DNA of 64,000 nt. Origin: Aquilaria yunnanensis (lineage: Eukaryota > Streptophyta > Magnoliopsida > Malvales > Thymelaeaceae). The notes under the pieces are model-generated. The model did not search any database. It was not told the origin of the DNA and was given only the letters and a program-made list of their open reading frames with translations. The stretch lies in contig CM077599.1 of assembly GCA_039654915.1 (NCBI GenBank), positions 8,620,501-8,684,500 on the forward strand, read 5' to 3'. This document shows positions 35,544 to 46,744 of this stretch, in pieces. A program made the translations under genes and the position numbers. The first letter of the stretch is position 1; each line of letters opens with the position of its first letter.

Positions 35544-35680
35544 TCTCCTGTTTTCTGAATAGAATAAACAGAATCTCAAAACACATAGAAGTCGAAAACC
35601 AAGAAGTGGAAAGGGACCGACAGAGCTTAAGGAACAGTAGAGGTACGAGACGAAGATCTGCTCTGTTACGAAGAAACGTG

Positions 35681-35840
35681 TAGATATATAGGGGCTTGTG
35701 ACAGTGAGAGGGATTAGGGTTTCAGTAGCTGGCGGCTCTTCTCCAGCACTGCGGAGAGAGAGCACACTCCACGGAAGTCATGGACTCATGGGCCGTGTAT
35801 CCAAAGCTACTAGTTATGCTAGTTATGGGCCAAAGCCCAA
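35681..35840 (-). promoter_or_regulatory. Promoter of the snoRNA cluster: site II, telo-box, TATA
   Basis: Read on the minus strand there are site II elements TGGGCTT and GGCCCA (35826-35840 and 35789-35794), a telo-box AAACCCTAA (35714-35722) and a TATA element TATATATCTA (35681-35690). Initiation is expected about 30 bases below the TATA, near 35655. The order and elements are those known for plant snoRNA and ribosomal-protein promoters, which fits the downstream box C/D genes. There is no long protein frame on this strand below it, suggesting a dedicated pol II polycistron rather than an intron-hosted set. Confidence 0.7.
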
Positions 35841-35849
35841 ACCACCGCA

Positions 35850-36890
35850 ATTTTCTGCATGATTGTTGTTAAGTTTAGAACTAATTCATCTCAACTTAAT
35901 TCAAAATAACTTATTTTTATTATTTTTATATTTTTTATTTAAAATTAATTTAATTTAAAATATAATATTATTTAGGTATAATAATCCATTGAAAATACAA
36001 TGTTTATAATTTTACTAATTTTTTATGAAATTTTCTAGCTTTAGGCATTACAAAAGAAATTTTCATAAAAATTTAATAACATTATGAAAAATTTAATTTT
36101 AAATGGACTAACATATATATATAATATTGAATTTCAAATGAAATTGGTTCGAGGCACAAAAAAAAAAGTAAAAAGTAAAAATAAGTCATTTTGCTTTACT
36201 TTTTTTCTTTGCTTTTACTAGATTCAATTTTTTTTTCTTCCAGTTAGATGAGGTGGAGGAATTGGAAATTGAAGAGGTGGCAATAAGGAATTCCACTCAT
36301 TGGGGCCAGCAAATATGTTCTTTCATAGTAGATTGGGAGTTAGCGTTTATTAGTTTGTTTATTAGTTCATCCAATTTAATGTTGGTGTTGTTTGTCTAAT
36401 TTTGTATTAGTTTGTTTGTTGGTTTTGTGTTTCTAAAAGTCTTCATTCAGCCTGTAAGTGCAACTCTTGTTATTCATGAGAGTTTTCTTATATGTTACAC
36501 AATCATATAGATGTTTACAAGTAAAAAGGTAGAGTTAATGATCTTTATACCAGGTTTGTGTAGAGCTTTAGGTTGTTATATTAGTTGTAGATGTTATATG
36601 ACTTTCTGTTAATGCAATGAATGTCCATTATAAAAAAAAATAACAAGTCTTTCATATACCGAAAAACTAAAAATAGGCACTTGATCTTTGAAACGAAATG
36701 AACTTATACTTAATTTTTATTTGAACTTCTCTAATTAATTTTTTTACGTTACTTGTTTCTATGACAATCAAAGTTCAAAACTAGTCTACACTGCTTATAA
36801 AGACTTTCAATATGTGATATAAAGTATCATAAGCTCTCCAATCTATATATTTAACATCATCATTATCTCATAAATTGATTTAGAATCATG
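35850..36890. other. AT-rich spacer
   Basis: No gene recognised. It contains A/T-rich runs and T-rich blocks around 35920-36240. Confidence 0.5.
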
Positions 36891-36894
36891 AGCT

Positions 36895-37510
36895 TAGTAA
36901 GTAATTGATTTGGATATATGGAGCGCCAAAGCATAAAGAATGAAATTGGGCATTAACTTGCATAGAATTACAAAGTATGATCCTCACAATCACAATACTG
37001 AATTAGCTTTAATACTATTTTGTGACAACCTAAGCCCAGAATTAGTGCACAGAATACCTGCCCACATCATGTGGACTATTCTTTAGGAACTAGGAGAAGT
37101 GTTGCATGTGCTACCATTTACAAAATGGATGAAAGTTGGTGCTCAAATTCTAGACCTTAGAGTTATATATCCACATTAGAAATCACATACTTTTTATCTA
37201 GGATATTGAGTATTATAATATCTCACACTTGTATGCTTTATATTCTCATCATGCCACAAAACAAATATAGAATTGCAAGCCCAGTAAGTGTGAATATGGA
37301 CTGCCAAAACACAAAAGATGAAATTGGGCCTTGTGGCACAAAATCATAAAGCACGGTTTACAACTCTATAGAATCAAGTCAGTTTTGATACCATCGGTGA
37401 TAACCTAAATTAAGGATGGGTCCACAAAATACTAATGGTTAAGCGTTAGAAGCTCAAGTTCTAAAACTAGAGTCATATATACATATCAGAAAGGGAAAAT
37501 TATATAAACC
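36895..37510. repeat. ~380 bp tandem block, possible small LTR-type element
   Basis: Landmarks recur at an offset of about 380 bases: AGTAAGT..., (A)AAGA(A/T)GAAATTGGGC and TGA(C/T)AACCTAA (37022 and 37400). Before the second TGATAACC lies TTTTGATACCA, the complement of a TGGTATCAAAA-type tRNA-iMet primer site. This fits the end of a minus-oriented miniature LTR element, but full LTR boundaries could not be drawn. The Ty3/gypsy element at 37523 is inserted at the right edge. Confidence 0.4.
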
Positions 37511-37517
37511 CTATTGG

Positions 37518-37522
37518 GGTTT
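37518..37522. repeat. Target-site duplication GGTTT (left copy)
   Basis: This 5 bp GGTTT precedes the left LTR and is repeated exactly at 45500-45504 after the right LTR, marking the integration site of the Ty3/gypsy element. Confidence 0.85.
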
Positions 37523-37998
37523 TGACGCAGCAAGAAATGGAAATCAATTGAACAACATGTTTAATCAACAAAAAAAAAACAAGAATCCACATGTAAAGAC
37601 AACAAAGGCTTTGAAAATTATTCAATATTATTGATAGACTGTTTACCAATAACATAGAGAGGCCTATTTATATTTATAAAGAAACTCTAATTCAAAATAA
37701 TTAAGGAAACTGAAAATAACAACAAAAGAAAATCGACAAAAACTTTAGAAGACCGGATATCCATCAAAATGAAGGGTTTTTAACCCAAAAAATATGGTCA
37801 TAAAGGGAAAATTCATGACACCTATAAAGCATAAAATTCCTTTCAAAATGATATATTATAACAGTCATTCTGAAAAATGTAGCAAAAGTTATGGCCTTTA
37901 GGAGTTGGGGTTCAAGTGAGGCATATTTTTGGGACTTATTCTTTAGTTTCGCACAATCAACTCATTCTATAAACTTATCCACTAGATGTTCCAAATCA
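37523..37998 (-). repeat. 3' LTR of the Ty3/gypsy element
   Basis: This 476-base copy is alignable along its length with 45020-45499. Shared blocks include AAAACTTTAGAAG, ATATC.AT.AAAATGAAGG, GCAAAAGTTATGGC and AGTTGGGGTTCA.GTGAGGC. Confidence 0.9.
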
Positions 37999-38049
37999 GT
38001 CATCTTTGGAGAAAAAACTAAACTTGGAGTTGCCCAAAAGGTCTGGGTA

Positions 38050-39080
38050 CAAAGTTTCATCAGAAGAGGAGTGAAGGAAAATATCCGCCACAGTAAATAT
38101 CTTGAACCAAACCATCCAATAGATCAATCACATTGGCGCTATTGTTAATCTTCTTCAGAACCTTATAGGGGCCATATTTGCACAGTTGCAGCTTTGCCAT
38201 ATGTACCAATTGGGAATTTTTCATTTCACAGAAACGCCATCACAACATCACCCACTTGAAAAGTCCACTCATGACAATGTCGATCAGCAAACTGCTTGTA
38301 TTCCTATTTGCCTACTCCAAATTTTATTTAATTTTAGCCTAAATATTCTACCACTGCTTTGACATATTGTCTATAGCTTTATTCACTTTAATTCTAACTT
38401 TTACTAATCAAAAGTATGCTATGGTGGTTCGGTATAAACCACAAAAAATAAGGACTTTCCTATAGCACTATGAACAACACTGTTATAGCCAAACTCTACC
38501 TAAACTAATGCAAGATCCCACTGCTTGGGCCTATATCCACAAATGATGTAAATCAGATCACCTAGTGTTCGATTCCTCACCTCTATCTGTCCGTTTTTCT
38601 GTGGATGGGCAATGGTATTATAATTCAAGAAAGAATCGAATATCCTCAACAAAGTCTTCCATAAGTGCCCTAGAAACTTACTGTCTCAATCTTATGTTTT
38701 TGTTTTGGGTACTCAATGTAAGTGAACAACTTCTTTAAAAAAATAATTTAGCAATCCCATTTGTGTTTGTTGTTTTCTTGTAGGCAATGTGCCATCTTGG
38801 AAAACCTCTCATTCACAACAAAAGCAGAATTTACCCCTATTTGGGTTTAGGGTAATCTCAGAATAAAATTCATGGATAAATCTTCCCAAATATTTTCAGG
38901 AACAGGAAAAGGCATATACAAACCTGTATTATGAGATTGGCTTTTCACAGTTTGGCACATATAACACCTTTGCATGAATCTGGAGATATTTTTATGCAAA
39001 TGTGGACAATGGTAATAATCCTCTACTGCAACAAAAGTTTTATCTTTCCCTATTTGACTAGCTAGCTCTCTACCATGCAA
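38050..39080 (-). pseudogene. Integrase region of the Ty3/gypsy element (broken)
   Basis: The minus strand shows the integrase zinc-binding H-H-C-C motif (HGRELASQIGKDKTF, then YYHCPHLHKN and CYMCQTVKS) followed by the usual W-D...FI segment. About 800 bases further on, a C-terminal KYGPYKVLKKINNSANVIDL-like stretch (38130-38190) precedes the 3' LTR. Frames between are interrupted by stops, so no functional enzyme is encoded. Confidence 0.8.
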
Positions 39081-39409
39081 ATCCCGAATTACTTTTTCTC
39101 TTAATGAAATCCTAGGAATACAAAGTTAACTACCTTGTAAGAGAAAACCATTATGAATGTGGAAGTCATCTACAGGTTGTTGTTTGCTGCATTCTTCTCA
39201 AATGCTAGAAAAATCATTGTCGATAGCATATACCTCATTCAACTTATTAAAACCAATAATCTACTATCTCAAAGTCACTAATAAGTCTACTTGTCAACTC
39301 AAGGTATCTATGACCTTGTTCTGTACTCCCTTCTTATGCTTAAGCTTGAAAGAGGATTTTTGAAAAAATTGGGACCACCTCGCATGCATATCTTTACTAA
39401 TCATGTTTT

Positions 39410-39817
39410 GACTATTTAGGTCCTTCAAAGCATTATGGTCAGAATAAATAATGAATTCATGACCAATCAAATAAAGTTCTTACACCTTCAGAGCACGCAT
39501 AATGGAATAGAACTCGTTATCATAAGTGATCCATTTTTACTTCACATTAGAAAACTTTTCGCTGTAGTAAGCAATTGGTTTGCGTTTTTGGAAAAAGATA
39601 GGACCAATCCCCACATCACTAACATCATACTTCGCTTCAAAAAGAGCCTAAAAATCTGGCAAGGTAGGAACTTGTATGGTGCATAACTTCTCATTTAACA
39701 AGGTAAAATTCACCTCTGCCTTCTCACCCTAGTAAAACTTTTTTCTTTTTCAAACATTTTGTAATAGGAAGAGCAATGGTACTAAAATTCCAAATAAACG
39801 TCCTGTAAAAAGTGATC
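39410..39817 (-). pseudogene. RNase H region of the Ty3/gypsy element (broken)
   Basis: The minus strand reads FEAKYDVSDVGIGPIFFQKR and PIAYYSEKFSNVK, then a stop, then WITYDNEFYSIMRALK, a stop, and LIGHEFIIYSDHNA. These match the order of the Ty3/gypsy RNase H domain, with internal stops. Upstream in the same strand lies the FSTIALPITKCLKK segment that normally joins RT to RNase H. The nested CACTA element interrupts just before it at 39821. Confidence 0.8.
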
Positions 39818-39820
39818 AAC
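39818..39820. repeat. Target-site duplication AAC (left copy)
   Basis: AAC precedes the nested CACTA element and recurs at 42331-42333 directly after it. Confidence 0.75.
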
Positions 39821-40149
39821 TACTACAAGGATAAGGAGTATTTCGTATAGTCACTTCCTACATAAAAAATTGTAGAATAAATAAATTGAAGTAAAGCATC
39901 GGATGATACGGTGAGGCCAAATTGTTTGATCGTTTTAAGGTGAATCTATGTCCTACACTTTTCCTGCAATAGTTTTTCCTACGGTTTTCATTTAAAAACT
40001 AGTCCAACGATTTTCCTACATGATTATTTCTTATGATTTTCTTAAGAATAAAATAGTAGCAAATTAAATGTCTCAAAATCATAGGAAGAAAATACTTTCT
40101 TACAACTTTTTTATAACAAAAAATGTGTCTAAAAATCGTAAGAACATAA

Positions 40150-40670
40150 ATTGTGTAATAATCCTACAATTTGAAACCCTAAACTCTAAAATTCCCAAAC
40201 AGTAGTCCTAAATCTTGCTCCAAACCTTAAATCCTAAACACAAACCCTTACCCTAAACCCCGCCCCAAACCCTAACCTTAAATTGGCCTAAACCCTAAAT
40301 CTATAAACATAAACCCTATAACTTTAACCCTAAACCCTATAACCTTAGCCCTAAATCCTTATGCCCCAAACCCTAACTCTAATCACAAATCTTATTAATC
40401 TTAACCCCTAAACCCTAACCCTAAACCTAAACCCAAAATTACACTTTATAGTCCTAATCCTAAATCTCTAAAGTCAACCCTTAAAACTTAAAACCCTATC
40501 CATAAACCCTCTAAATCCCTAGACGTTAGGTACTCCAAATGACTAAAGCTTGAACTACTAGCCCAAATCTTATAACTCCAAACTCTAAACTCTAATTAAA
40601 AATCTAATCCCTAACACACTATCCTTAATCTTAACCCTAACCTTGAAAACCTTACCCTTAATTTATGTAA
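40150..40670. repeat. Degenerate telomere-like (CCCTAAA)n tract
   Basis: About 500 bases are dominated by CCCTAAACCCTAA-like words with many variants (CCTAAATC, CCTTAACCC and similar). It is a decayed interstitial telomere-type array or a look-alike inside the CACTA element, not a chromosome end. Confidence 0.8.
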
Positions 40671-40979
40671 CACTGGCTTTTAGTAGTAGTTGAACATGAA
40701 GATGTAGCTTCATTTACATAGTTACTTAGTAATGATTCTGAAGATAAATTTGATGACGGAAGTTCATTACTTAGTGACACTTTCAAAGATGATGGAGCAA
40801 TTATTCACCTAATTAGAAGGTTCAATTACTGTGCTTGGTAATCAAAGCTCTTCATTTTGGGGCTGCACACATACATGTATGTAGTAACTTTCATATTGAG
40901 CAATTTTCATATTTAGTAAACTTAATGATTTTGTTAGGGTATATCAATTTCCATAGTTTGTTAGTGCATATATATATAT

Positions 40980-41076
40980 GGTTTAGGGTTTTAAAAATTT
41001 TCATTTTTCCCCTAAAAAATACTATATATATATATATATAGTATTTTTTAGGGGAAAAATGAAAATTTTTAAACCG
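40980..41076. repeat. Near-perfect ~45 bp arm hairpin
   Basis: The sequence GGTTTTAAAAATTTTCATTT... to CCCCTAAAAAATACTATATA is followed at once by its reverse complement, with a single missing A in the right arm (41040-41076). The loop is a TA run. The ~90 bp palindrome would extrude as a cruciform or form a long RNA hairpin. Confidence 0.9.
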
Positions 41077-41759
41077 ACAGAAATTCATCATTTTCATGGG
41101 CAAGAATTGTAAAAATTATACAGGCCTGACGATTTTTTTTTGTCACAAAACCGTAGGACACTTTCCTACACTTTTGCTTCTCTTTTTTATGTTGTAACAA
41201 AACTATCAAAATGTTAGCCTCTCTTTTAACTTCGTTATTCATTTCATTTGGTTCTCGACCTCTATTTCATTTTCCATTTTTTAGTTTCTCTCAACATCCA
41301 CCAGTGTCTTTAGGTCCATTTCTTACTTGCCGCCGGTGACCTCTTGCTCAATCACCTACAGTTAGTTTCTCTTTCTCATCACAACTCGCTGCCGGTAATC
41401 TTCTTCTCATCCCGACTCACTGTTGATGCTCTCTCTTAATCACCAGGTTCGTTTATCCTTCTTACTCATTTCTTTGTTTGCTATCAATCTAGTAATCTAG
41501 GATTGCTCAAAATATATGAAAATTTTGGCTACATGTTTCTGGTTTCCTTTGGGTTGATTAATTATATGTATATAAATATTAGTGAAAATTAGTTAAATTA
41601 GTTTAAATTAGAAAAGTACTTAAATTAGCTAAACTGTGAAAATTAACTAAAATGTAAAACTTAGCTAATACATGAAAATTAGTGGAAATTAGTTAATATG
41701 AATATTAGTTAAATTAGCTAACATATGAAAAGTAATTAAATTAGTGAAAAAATAAACAA

Positions 41760-41935
41760 TTATATAGATATATATATATATATATAATACACATAGATAT
41801 ATCTATATATAGCATATTATATATTAATATTATATATACATATAGAGATAGGTGCAGTGAATAATATATATAATATGTATATAATATGAATATATAATAT
41901 GCTATATATAAATATATCTATGTGCATTATTTTTT
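41760..41935. repeat. TA-rich inverted repeat
   Basis: ACACATAGATATATCTATAT...AGCATATTATATATT (about 41789-41826) recurs inverted at about 41888-41930, surrounded by (TA)n. It is a second foldback inside the CACTA element. Confidence 0.75.
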
Positions 41936-42333
41936 TTTTAAAAATAAATAGAATTTCATAGAAATATCACAAAATCGTAGGACATAGAAACTATAAAAAA
42001 AGCACAAAAAATAAAAGAGTCACAAAACCATAGGAAATGTATTGTTAGAAAAGCCTAGGGCAAAAAAAGACACAAAATGCAGGACGCATGTGTTAGAAAA
42101 CTGTCGGATAAAAGATGTCATAAAATTGTAGGTTTTAAAATATTTCAAAACTGTTAGATTTAGGCTGTCAGAAATTCGTCGGACTATCATACACTTCTTT
42201 TATGCTTTTTTTTTTCCCGACACAGGTATTTCCTACAATCTTATCCTATGATTTTTATTGTAGACAATGGTTATTTCCTACAATTGTCTTATGGTTTTCG
42301 CTATCTCAAATACCTTCGTCTCTTATAATGAAC

Positions 42334-42950
42334 CCATGGAAACTATAAACTTCAAAAACTGTCTTCGGCATAGGCCACTCTTTGATGCCCTGAACCTTAG
42401 CTTCATCCATATGAATCCCTTTTGCACCAACTACATAGCCCAAGAAAAATATCTTGCTAATTATAAAGTTGCACTTCTTTAGGTTCATATACAACTTATT
42501 CTCATACCAAGATTATAAGTACTTGACATAGGTGTAAAACATGCTCTTCCTCTAAACAACTATAAATCAGGATATCATCAAAATATATAACAACAAAAAT
42601 CTCGATAAATAATTTCAATACTTGGTTCATCACCCTCATAAATGTGGTCTGTGCGTTGGTGAGACTGAATAGCATAACCAACCACTCATACAACCCATTC
42701 TTGGTCTTGAATGCTATTTTCCACTTGTCTTCAGGCCAAATTTTGATATGATGGTACTTACTGCTCAGATCAATTTTGGAAAACAACACCGATCTGTGCA
42801 ACTGGTCTAGCATGTCTTCCAACCGGGATATAAGAAATCTGTCGCCAATAATAATCTTATTGATAGCCTGACTGTTAGTACACACCCTCCAACTCCCTTT
42901 CGACTTAGGTGTCAACAAAGTTGGTATTGCATGTAGACTCATACTTCCCC
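42334..42950 (-). pseudogene. Reverse transcriptase region of the Ty3/gypsy element
   Basis: On the minus strand there is a long open part with [33 protein letters not shown], a degraded [13 protein letters not shown] and the catalytic box YFDDILIYS. This order is diagnostic of Ty3/gypsy reverse transcriptases. After a frameshift it continues through LHMDEAKVQGIKEWPMP to the FHG motif, where the CACTA element interrupts. It is not functional. Confidence 0.9.
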
Positions 42951-43860
42951 AAATAGATCTCTTTTATAGTAATTCTTCCATTATCTCCTGTAGGATCTCG
43001 CACTTCTTTGAGCTCATCTGATAATGGGGTAAGTTGGGCAAACTTGTTTTAGAAATCAAATCAATATGATGCTGAATGTCTTTCATGGGTAGAAGGCCAT
43101 CTGGCAACTTCTCCAGTATTATATCCTAAAATTCTTGTAACAATACTTGAATTATTTTTTAAACCTTTTCTACTTGAGATTCAGAAATAGAAAGGACCTA
43201 TTTCACCACTAATGCGTAAAATTTCTTGGTCTTCTTTATTACTGTGAATAACTATTATTCAGAATATGAAGGATAAAAAAAGCCCAACCTTCTACATTAG
43301 AAGTTTTAGGCTTGGAGCTTTTCTGCTGCTGTAGATCAAACACTAATTTTTTCTTTTCTTTCTTCAACCTATATACGTTTTCCTGTCAATCATGTTGCAC
43401 TGCAACATCAAACTGTCATGGTATACCAAATAACAAGTGATAAGTGTCCATATCCATAACATCAAAATAAATTTTATCTCGACACTACATAATGGAGAAA
43501 GGTACATTACAACGTTCAGTCATCTGAATTTTATCCATCGATTTAATCCATCTGATCATGTAAGGTTTTGGATGCTTTCGGTTTTCGCTCAAATGCCGCA
43601 CCACATCCTTGCTAATGATATTTTCACAACTCCCACTGTCAATAATCACATCAAATAATCAATCAATTATTGTGCACTAGGTACGAAACAACTGATGGCG
43701 CTGGGTTCGGTCTTCATGTTTTAGGGTTAGCAATAACTTTTTGTACCACATAATTCTCCTGCTCGTCGCCATCTTTCTCTTGGTTCTCATATTTATCTTC
43801 TTCTTCGTTAGGTCCATAAACAATCTCCTTATTATCCTCATTATCAACAACATTAACATT

Positions 43861-44987
43861 CTAAAGTGGACATTTGTTGAACAAGTGTTCCGGCTCTTGA
43901 CAGTGATAACAAACACCAGGTGCTAGTCTCAAGTAATGGTTCATTACCTCTGGAGCCTTTTTATTCTTGCTGACCTTCTGCTTCCCCGCTGTCTTTTCCT
44001 CTTGATAATGATTCCTGCACGGAGTAGGTTCTCGCAGTGCTTTCACATTCTCAACCAAACTCCCTGATCCTTCTCCCGCATAATTTTTTAGAGGGAACTC
44101 ATGCCTTCCCCTCTCTTGGACCGGAAGCTCTACGATTAATGCTAAATTCTGAGTTTCAGCAAAAGTTTACATCGGCAGAATTTCAATCTTGTCAGGAAGT
44201 GCAGGCTTTAACCCATCCAAAAATCACAAAATCATTTGCCCTTATGTATTTCCTATATCGTTACATCGGGACTGCCGTACGAATTTCATTGTATAATCCT
44301 TGACCGACCGTGACCCTTGTCAACACTATTGGTATTATTGGAATAGAATCTTATCATGGTTTGGGGGTAGAAAACCCTTCCAACTCATCTGCTTGATCCA
44401 TATTCATGACCATATTAAATCTTTTTTGTCACAGCATTAACAATCTTTTATCTTCTCACACTAATCAGAAGCTGCTTCATTTAATCTGCAAGCCACTAGC
44501 TTCACTCTCCTCTCCTTCAGGATGTCATGATACTCAAATAATCATTCAACCTCGACCATCCAATCAAGAACACCTCGATGTTGAAATCTCTATTGGAGGT
44601 TGGAATATCCACCCTGAACTTAAAATCTCCATCATGACCTCTTACATCCTGATCTCTTTGAAATCTGTCACAAGGAGGATAATGTTCATCTGACTCTGAA
44701 TCACTCTCATTGACAATATATCTCTGACCCCGAGTAAGAATAGGTCTTCGAGTGGCATGGCCTAGGACGGGTTCTTCCCAGGCACATTACTTATCTTCAT
44801 TTTTATTCATGTTGGCAAGAGGGTTAAGAGCACTAAGCCTTTCCAGGATATCCTCCAAGCGTACCTCCAAATGATCTTCTAACTACTAGATAATCTGATG
44901 CTCCATCTCTCGTAACACCTCCTTTTGGTCTTTTGACCTAGAACTTTCGACAACATGATGTCTATTCTTCCCATCGTCACTAGCCAT
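43861..44987 (-). pseudogene. Gag region with CCHC zinc knuckle (broken)
   Basis: From a candidate ATG at 44987 (MASDDGKNRHH) the minus strand shows gag-like sequence with several stops and frameshifts. It ends in the zinc knuckle CYHCQEPEHLFNKC (CX2CX4HX4C) near 43865-43910. Protease is expected just after this and is too decayed to place with confidence (about 43200-43860). Confidence 0.75.
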
Positions 44988-45004
44988 GGAGTAGGCGATT
45001 AACC

Positions 45005-45018
45005 CATTTTGATACCAA
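45005..45018 (-). other. tRNA-iMet-type primer-binding site
   Basis: Minus-strand TGGTATCAAAATGG begins two bases inside the 5' LTR end. TGGTATCA is complementary to the 3' end of plant initiator tRNA-Met, the usual primer of plant Ty1/Ty3 elements. Confidence 0.85.
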
Positions 45019-45019
45019 T

Positions 45020-45499
45020 TGACAAAGCGAGAAATGAAAATCAATCAAGTAACATGGTTAATTAACAAGAAAAATGAGAATCTACTCGTAAAAATAGCAA
45101 AGGCTCTGAAAATACTTCAATTTTATTGATAAGCTTTCTAACAATAACGTATTGAGGTTTATTTATACGCTTACAAAGAAACCCTAATCCAAAATATTTA
45201 AGGAAATTGAAAATAAGGAAGAAAAAAAAATGACACAAACTTTAGAAGCCCAGATATCTATTAAAATGAAGGATTTTTTACTCCAAAAAAAAGAGGTCAC
45301 AAAGGCTAAAACCTTAGTGACCCATGTAGAGCATGAAATTTCCTTTGAAATGACATATTAGAATAGGCATTATGACAACTATAGCAAAAGTTATGGCATC
45401 CAGAAGTTGGGGTTCATGTGAGGCCTATTTTCGGGATTTTTCTTTAGTTTCGTACGATCAACCCGCTCCATGAACTCATCCACTAGACAATCCATGTCA
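45020..45499 (-). repeat. 5' LTR of the Ty3/gypsy element
   Basis: The 480-base partner of 37523-37998 has the same TG/CA-type ends and adjoins the primer-binding site on its left and the GGTTT duplication (45500-45504) on its right. Confidence 0.9.
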
Positions 45500-45504
45500 G
45501 GTTT

Positions 45505-46741
45505 GGTCTAACCTATATCTTGCCTCCTTTGTTTTAAAAAATCTACACTTTACCCCATTTTTCGTTTCCATGTATAGTGTCCAACAATAACTTCTAAAAC
45601 CCTAATTTAAACTGTCTAGTAATTATGTTTTAGTAATTTTAAAATTTTTAATAATTTCTTCACAATTAACTGATATTTAAAAAATATTAATTTTCATGTA
45701 TAAAAAGAAAAATGCATTTATAGAGAAAAAAATTAATAATTTAAAATGTCTAGTAATTATAAAAAATATTAAAATTACTGAAAGATGGTTATCGTATAGT
45801 TTAAATTATTGTTTTAGATGTTATTATCGGACAGCATAAAACAAGTAGAGATAAAAATGTAGGTTTTAAAAAACAAGATAGACAAAGTGTATGCTAAGAC
45901 AACTCTCTGAAGGCTTAATATAAGTTTCCCTATTAGAAATTATATTGTTTTTCCACATGAGACATAGTATATCATAGTTTCAGACTACTTCCAAGATGCC
46001 CCCTCAATCCTATTTTGGATGAAACATTTGGTGTTGGCACAAATATTAAGAAAGAAGAAAAATTTGTGTATTGGTTTCATTTTTATCCGTAACTGTTTTT
46101 ATGTAAATCAAGAAAAATAGGAAAAAGTACATATTAAAATGATAATTTGAATAGTAATATTGTAAAATAATTTACTAAACATGTTCATCAATTTTTGGAC
46201 AAAGGGAGAAATTTTTATATTTGAATCTTTAACCGAAGTATACTGATTCATTCACGCGAATTCCTTAAATAGGTGTAAATTACGTACATTTTTTCCCCTG
46301 ATTGTCCAAAACAAAATTCACGAAAATAATAAAAAAAAATATCAAATTTTGAAATCCATATTTACTAGATGTACATTTGATCTGACGCTTTTTTTTTTCT
46401 ATAGTTATATTAATGTGGCATTTGAGTTAGTAATTAGTATTTCCAGCGATAGTAACATTCAAAGTTGTAAATAAGAAGTCACTACTCACTAGCATACGGC
46501 TCGCATTTTTTTATGGTTGATCAATAAATTTATAATTTTTTCACATTGATTATATTTATAAAAAAATGTTAAAAAACTATGAATTCAAAATTAAATCATG
46601 ATGATATTAAATTAAAGTTTTGAAATAAAAAAAATATATTTTAAATTATTTGTTATAAAATTTGTTTGAGATTTAACGATAAATTGGAGTCTTATTGTAA
46701 TTCGTGCAAGTTTAGTGGTCTAAAACATGTAAATTAAAAGT
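45505..46741. other. AT-rich spacer
   Basis: No gene recognised. Confidence 0.5.
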
Positions 46742-46744
46742 TTA

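Larger units (their letters stand above)
39821..42330. mobile_element. Non-autonomous CACTA element nested in the retrotransposon
   Basis: The termini are TACTACAAGGATAAGGAG (left) and, reversed, CATTATAAGAGACGAAGG (right), a decayed CACTACAAG-type TIR. The inner GTATTT...ATAG block aligns without gaps, and most mismatches are transitions. AAC flanks both sides. It splits the retrotransposon polymerase exactly between the RT-side FHG motif and the FSTIA segment. The subterminal regions carry many inverted copies of TCCTACGGTTTT/AAAATCGTAGGA-like words (left 39940-40150; right 41950-42300), as expected for CACTA. No transposase was recognised in 2510 bp. The core has telomere-like repeats, a long hairpin and a TA-rich foldback. 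Confidence 0.85.
37523..45499 (-). mobile_element. Ty3/gypsy LTR retrotransposon, decayed, with nested CACTA
   Basis: Two direct LTRs (37523-37998 and 45020-45499) both begin TGA and end TCA on the + strand and are flanked by GGTTT. The element lies on the minus strand. Next to the right LTR is the primer-binding site TGGTATCAAAATGGG, whose first eight bases match plant initiator tRNA-Met. Gag with a zinc knuckle, reverse transcriptase, RNase H and integrase follow in Ty3/gypsy order. Stops and frameshifts interrupt all of them. By eye the LTRs differ at roughly one base in five or six, so insertion is old. No clean polypurine tract is visible before the 3' LTR. About 2.5 kb of its length is a later CACTA insertion. 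Confidence 0.92.

Noticed and set aside
40150..40670. True telomere or chromosome end
   Set aside because: Repeats are degenerate and embedded within a transposon with single-copy DNA on both sides.
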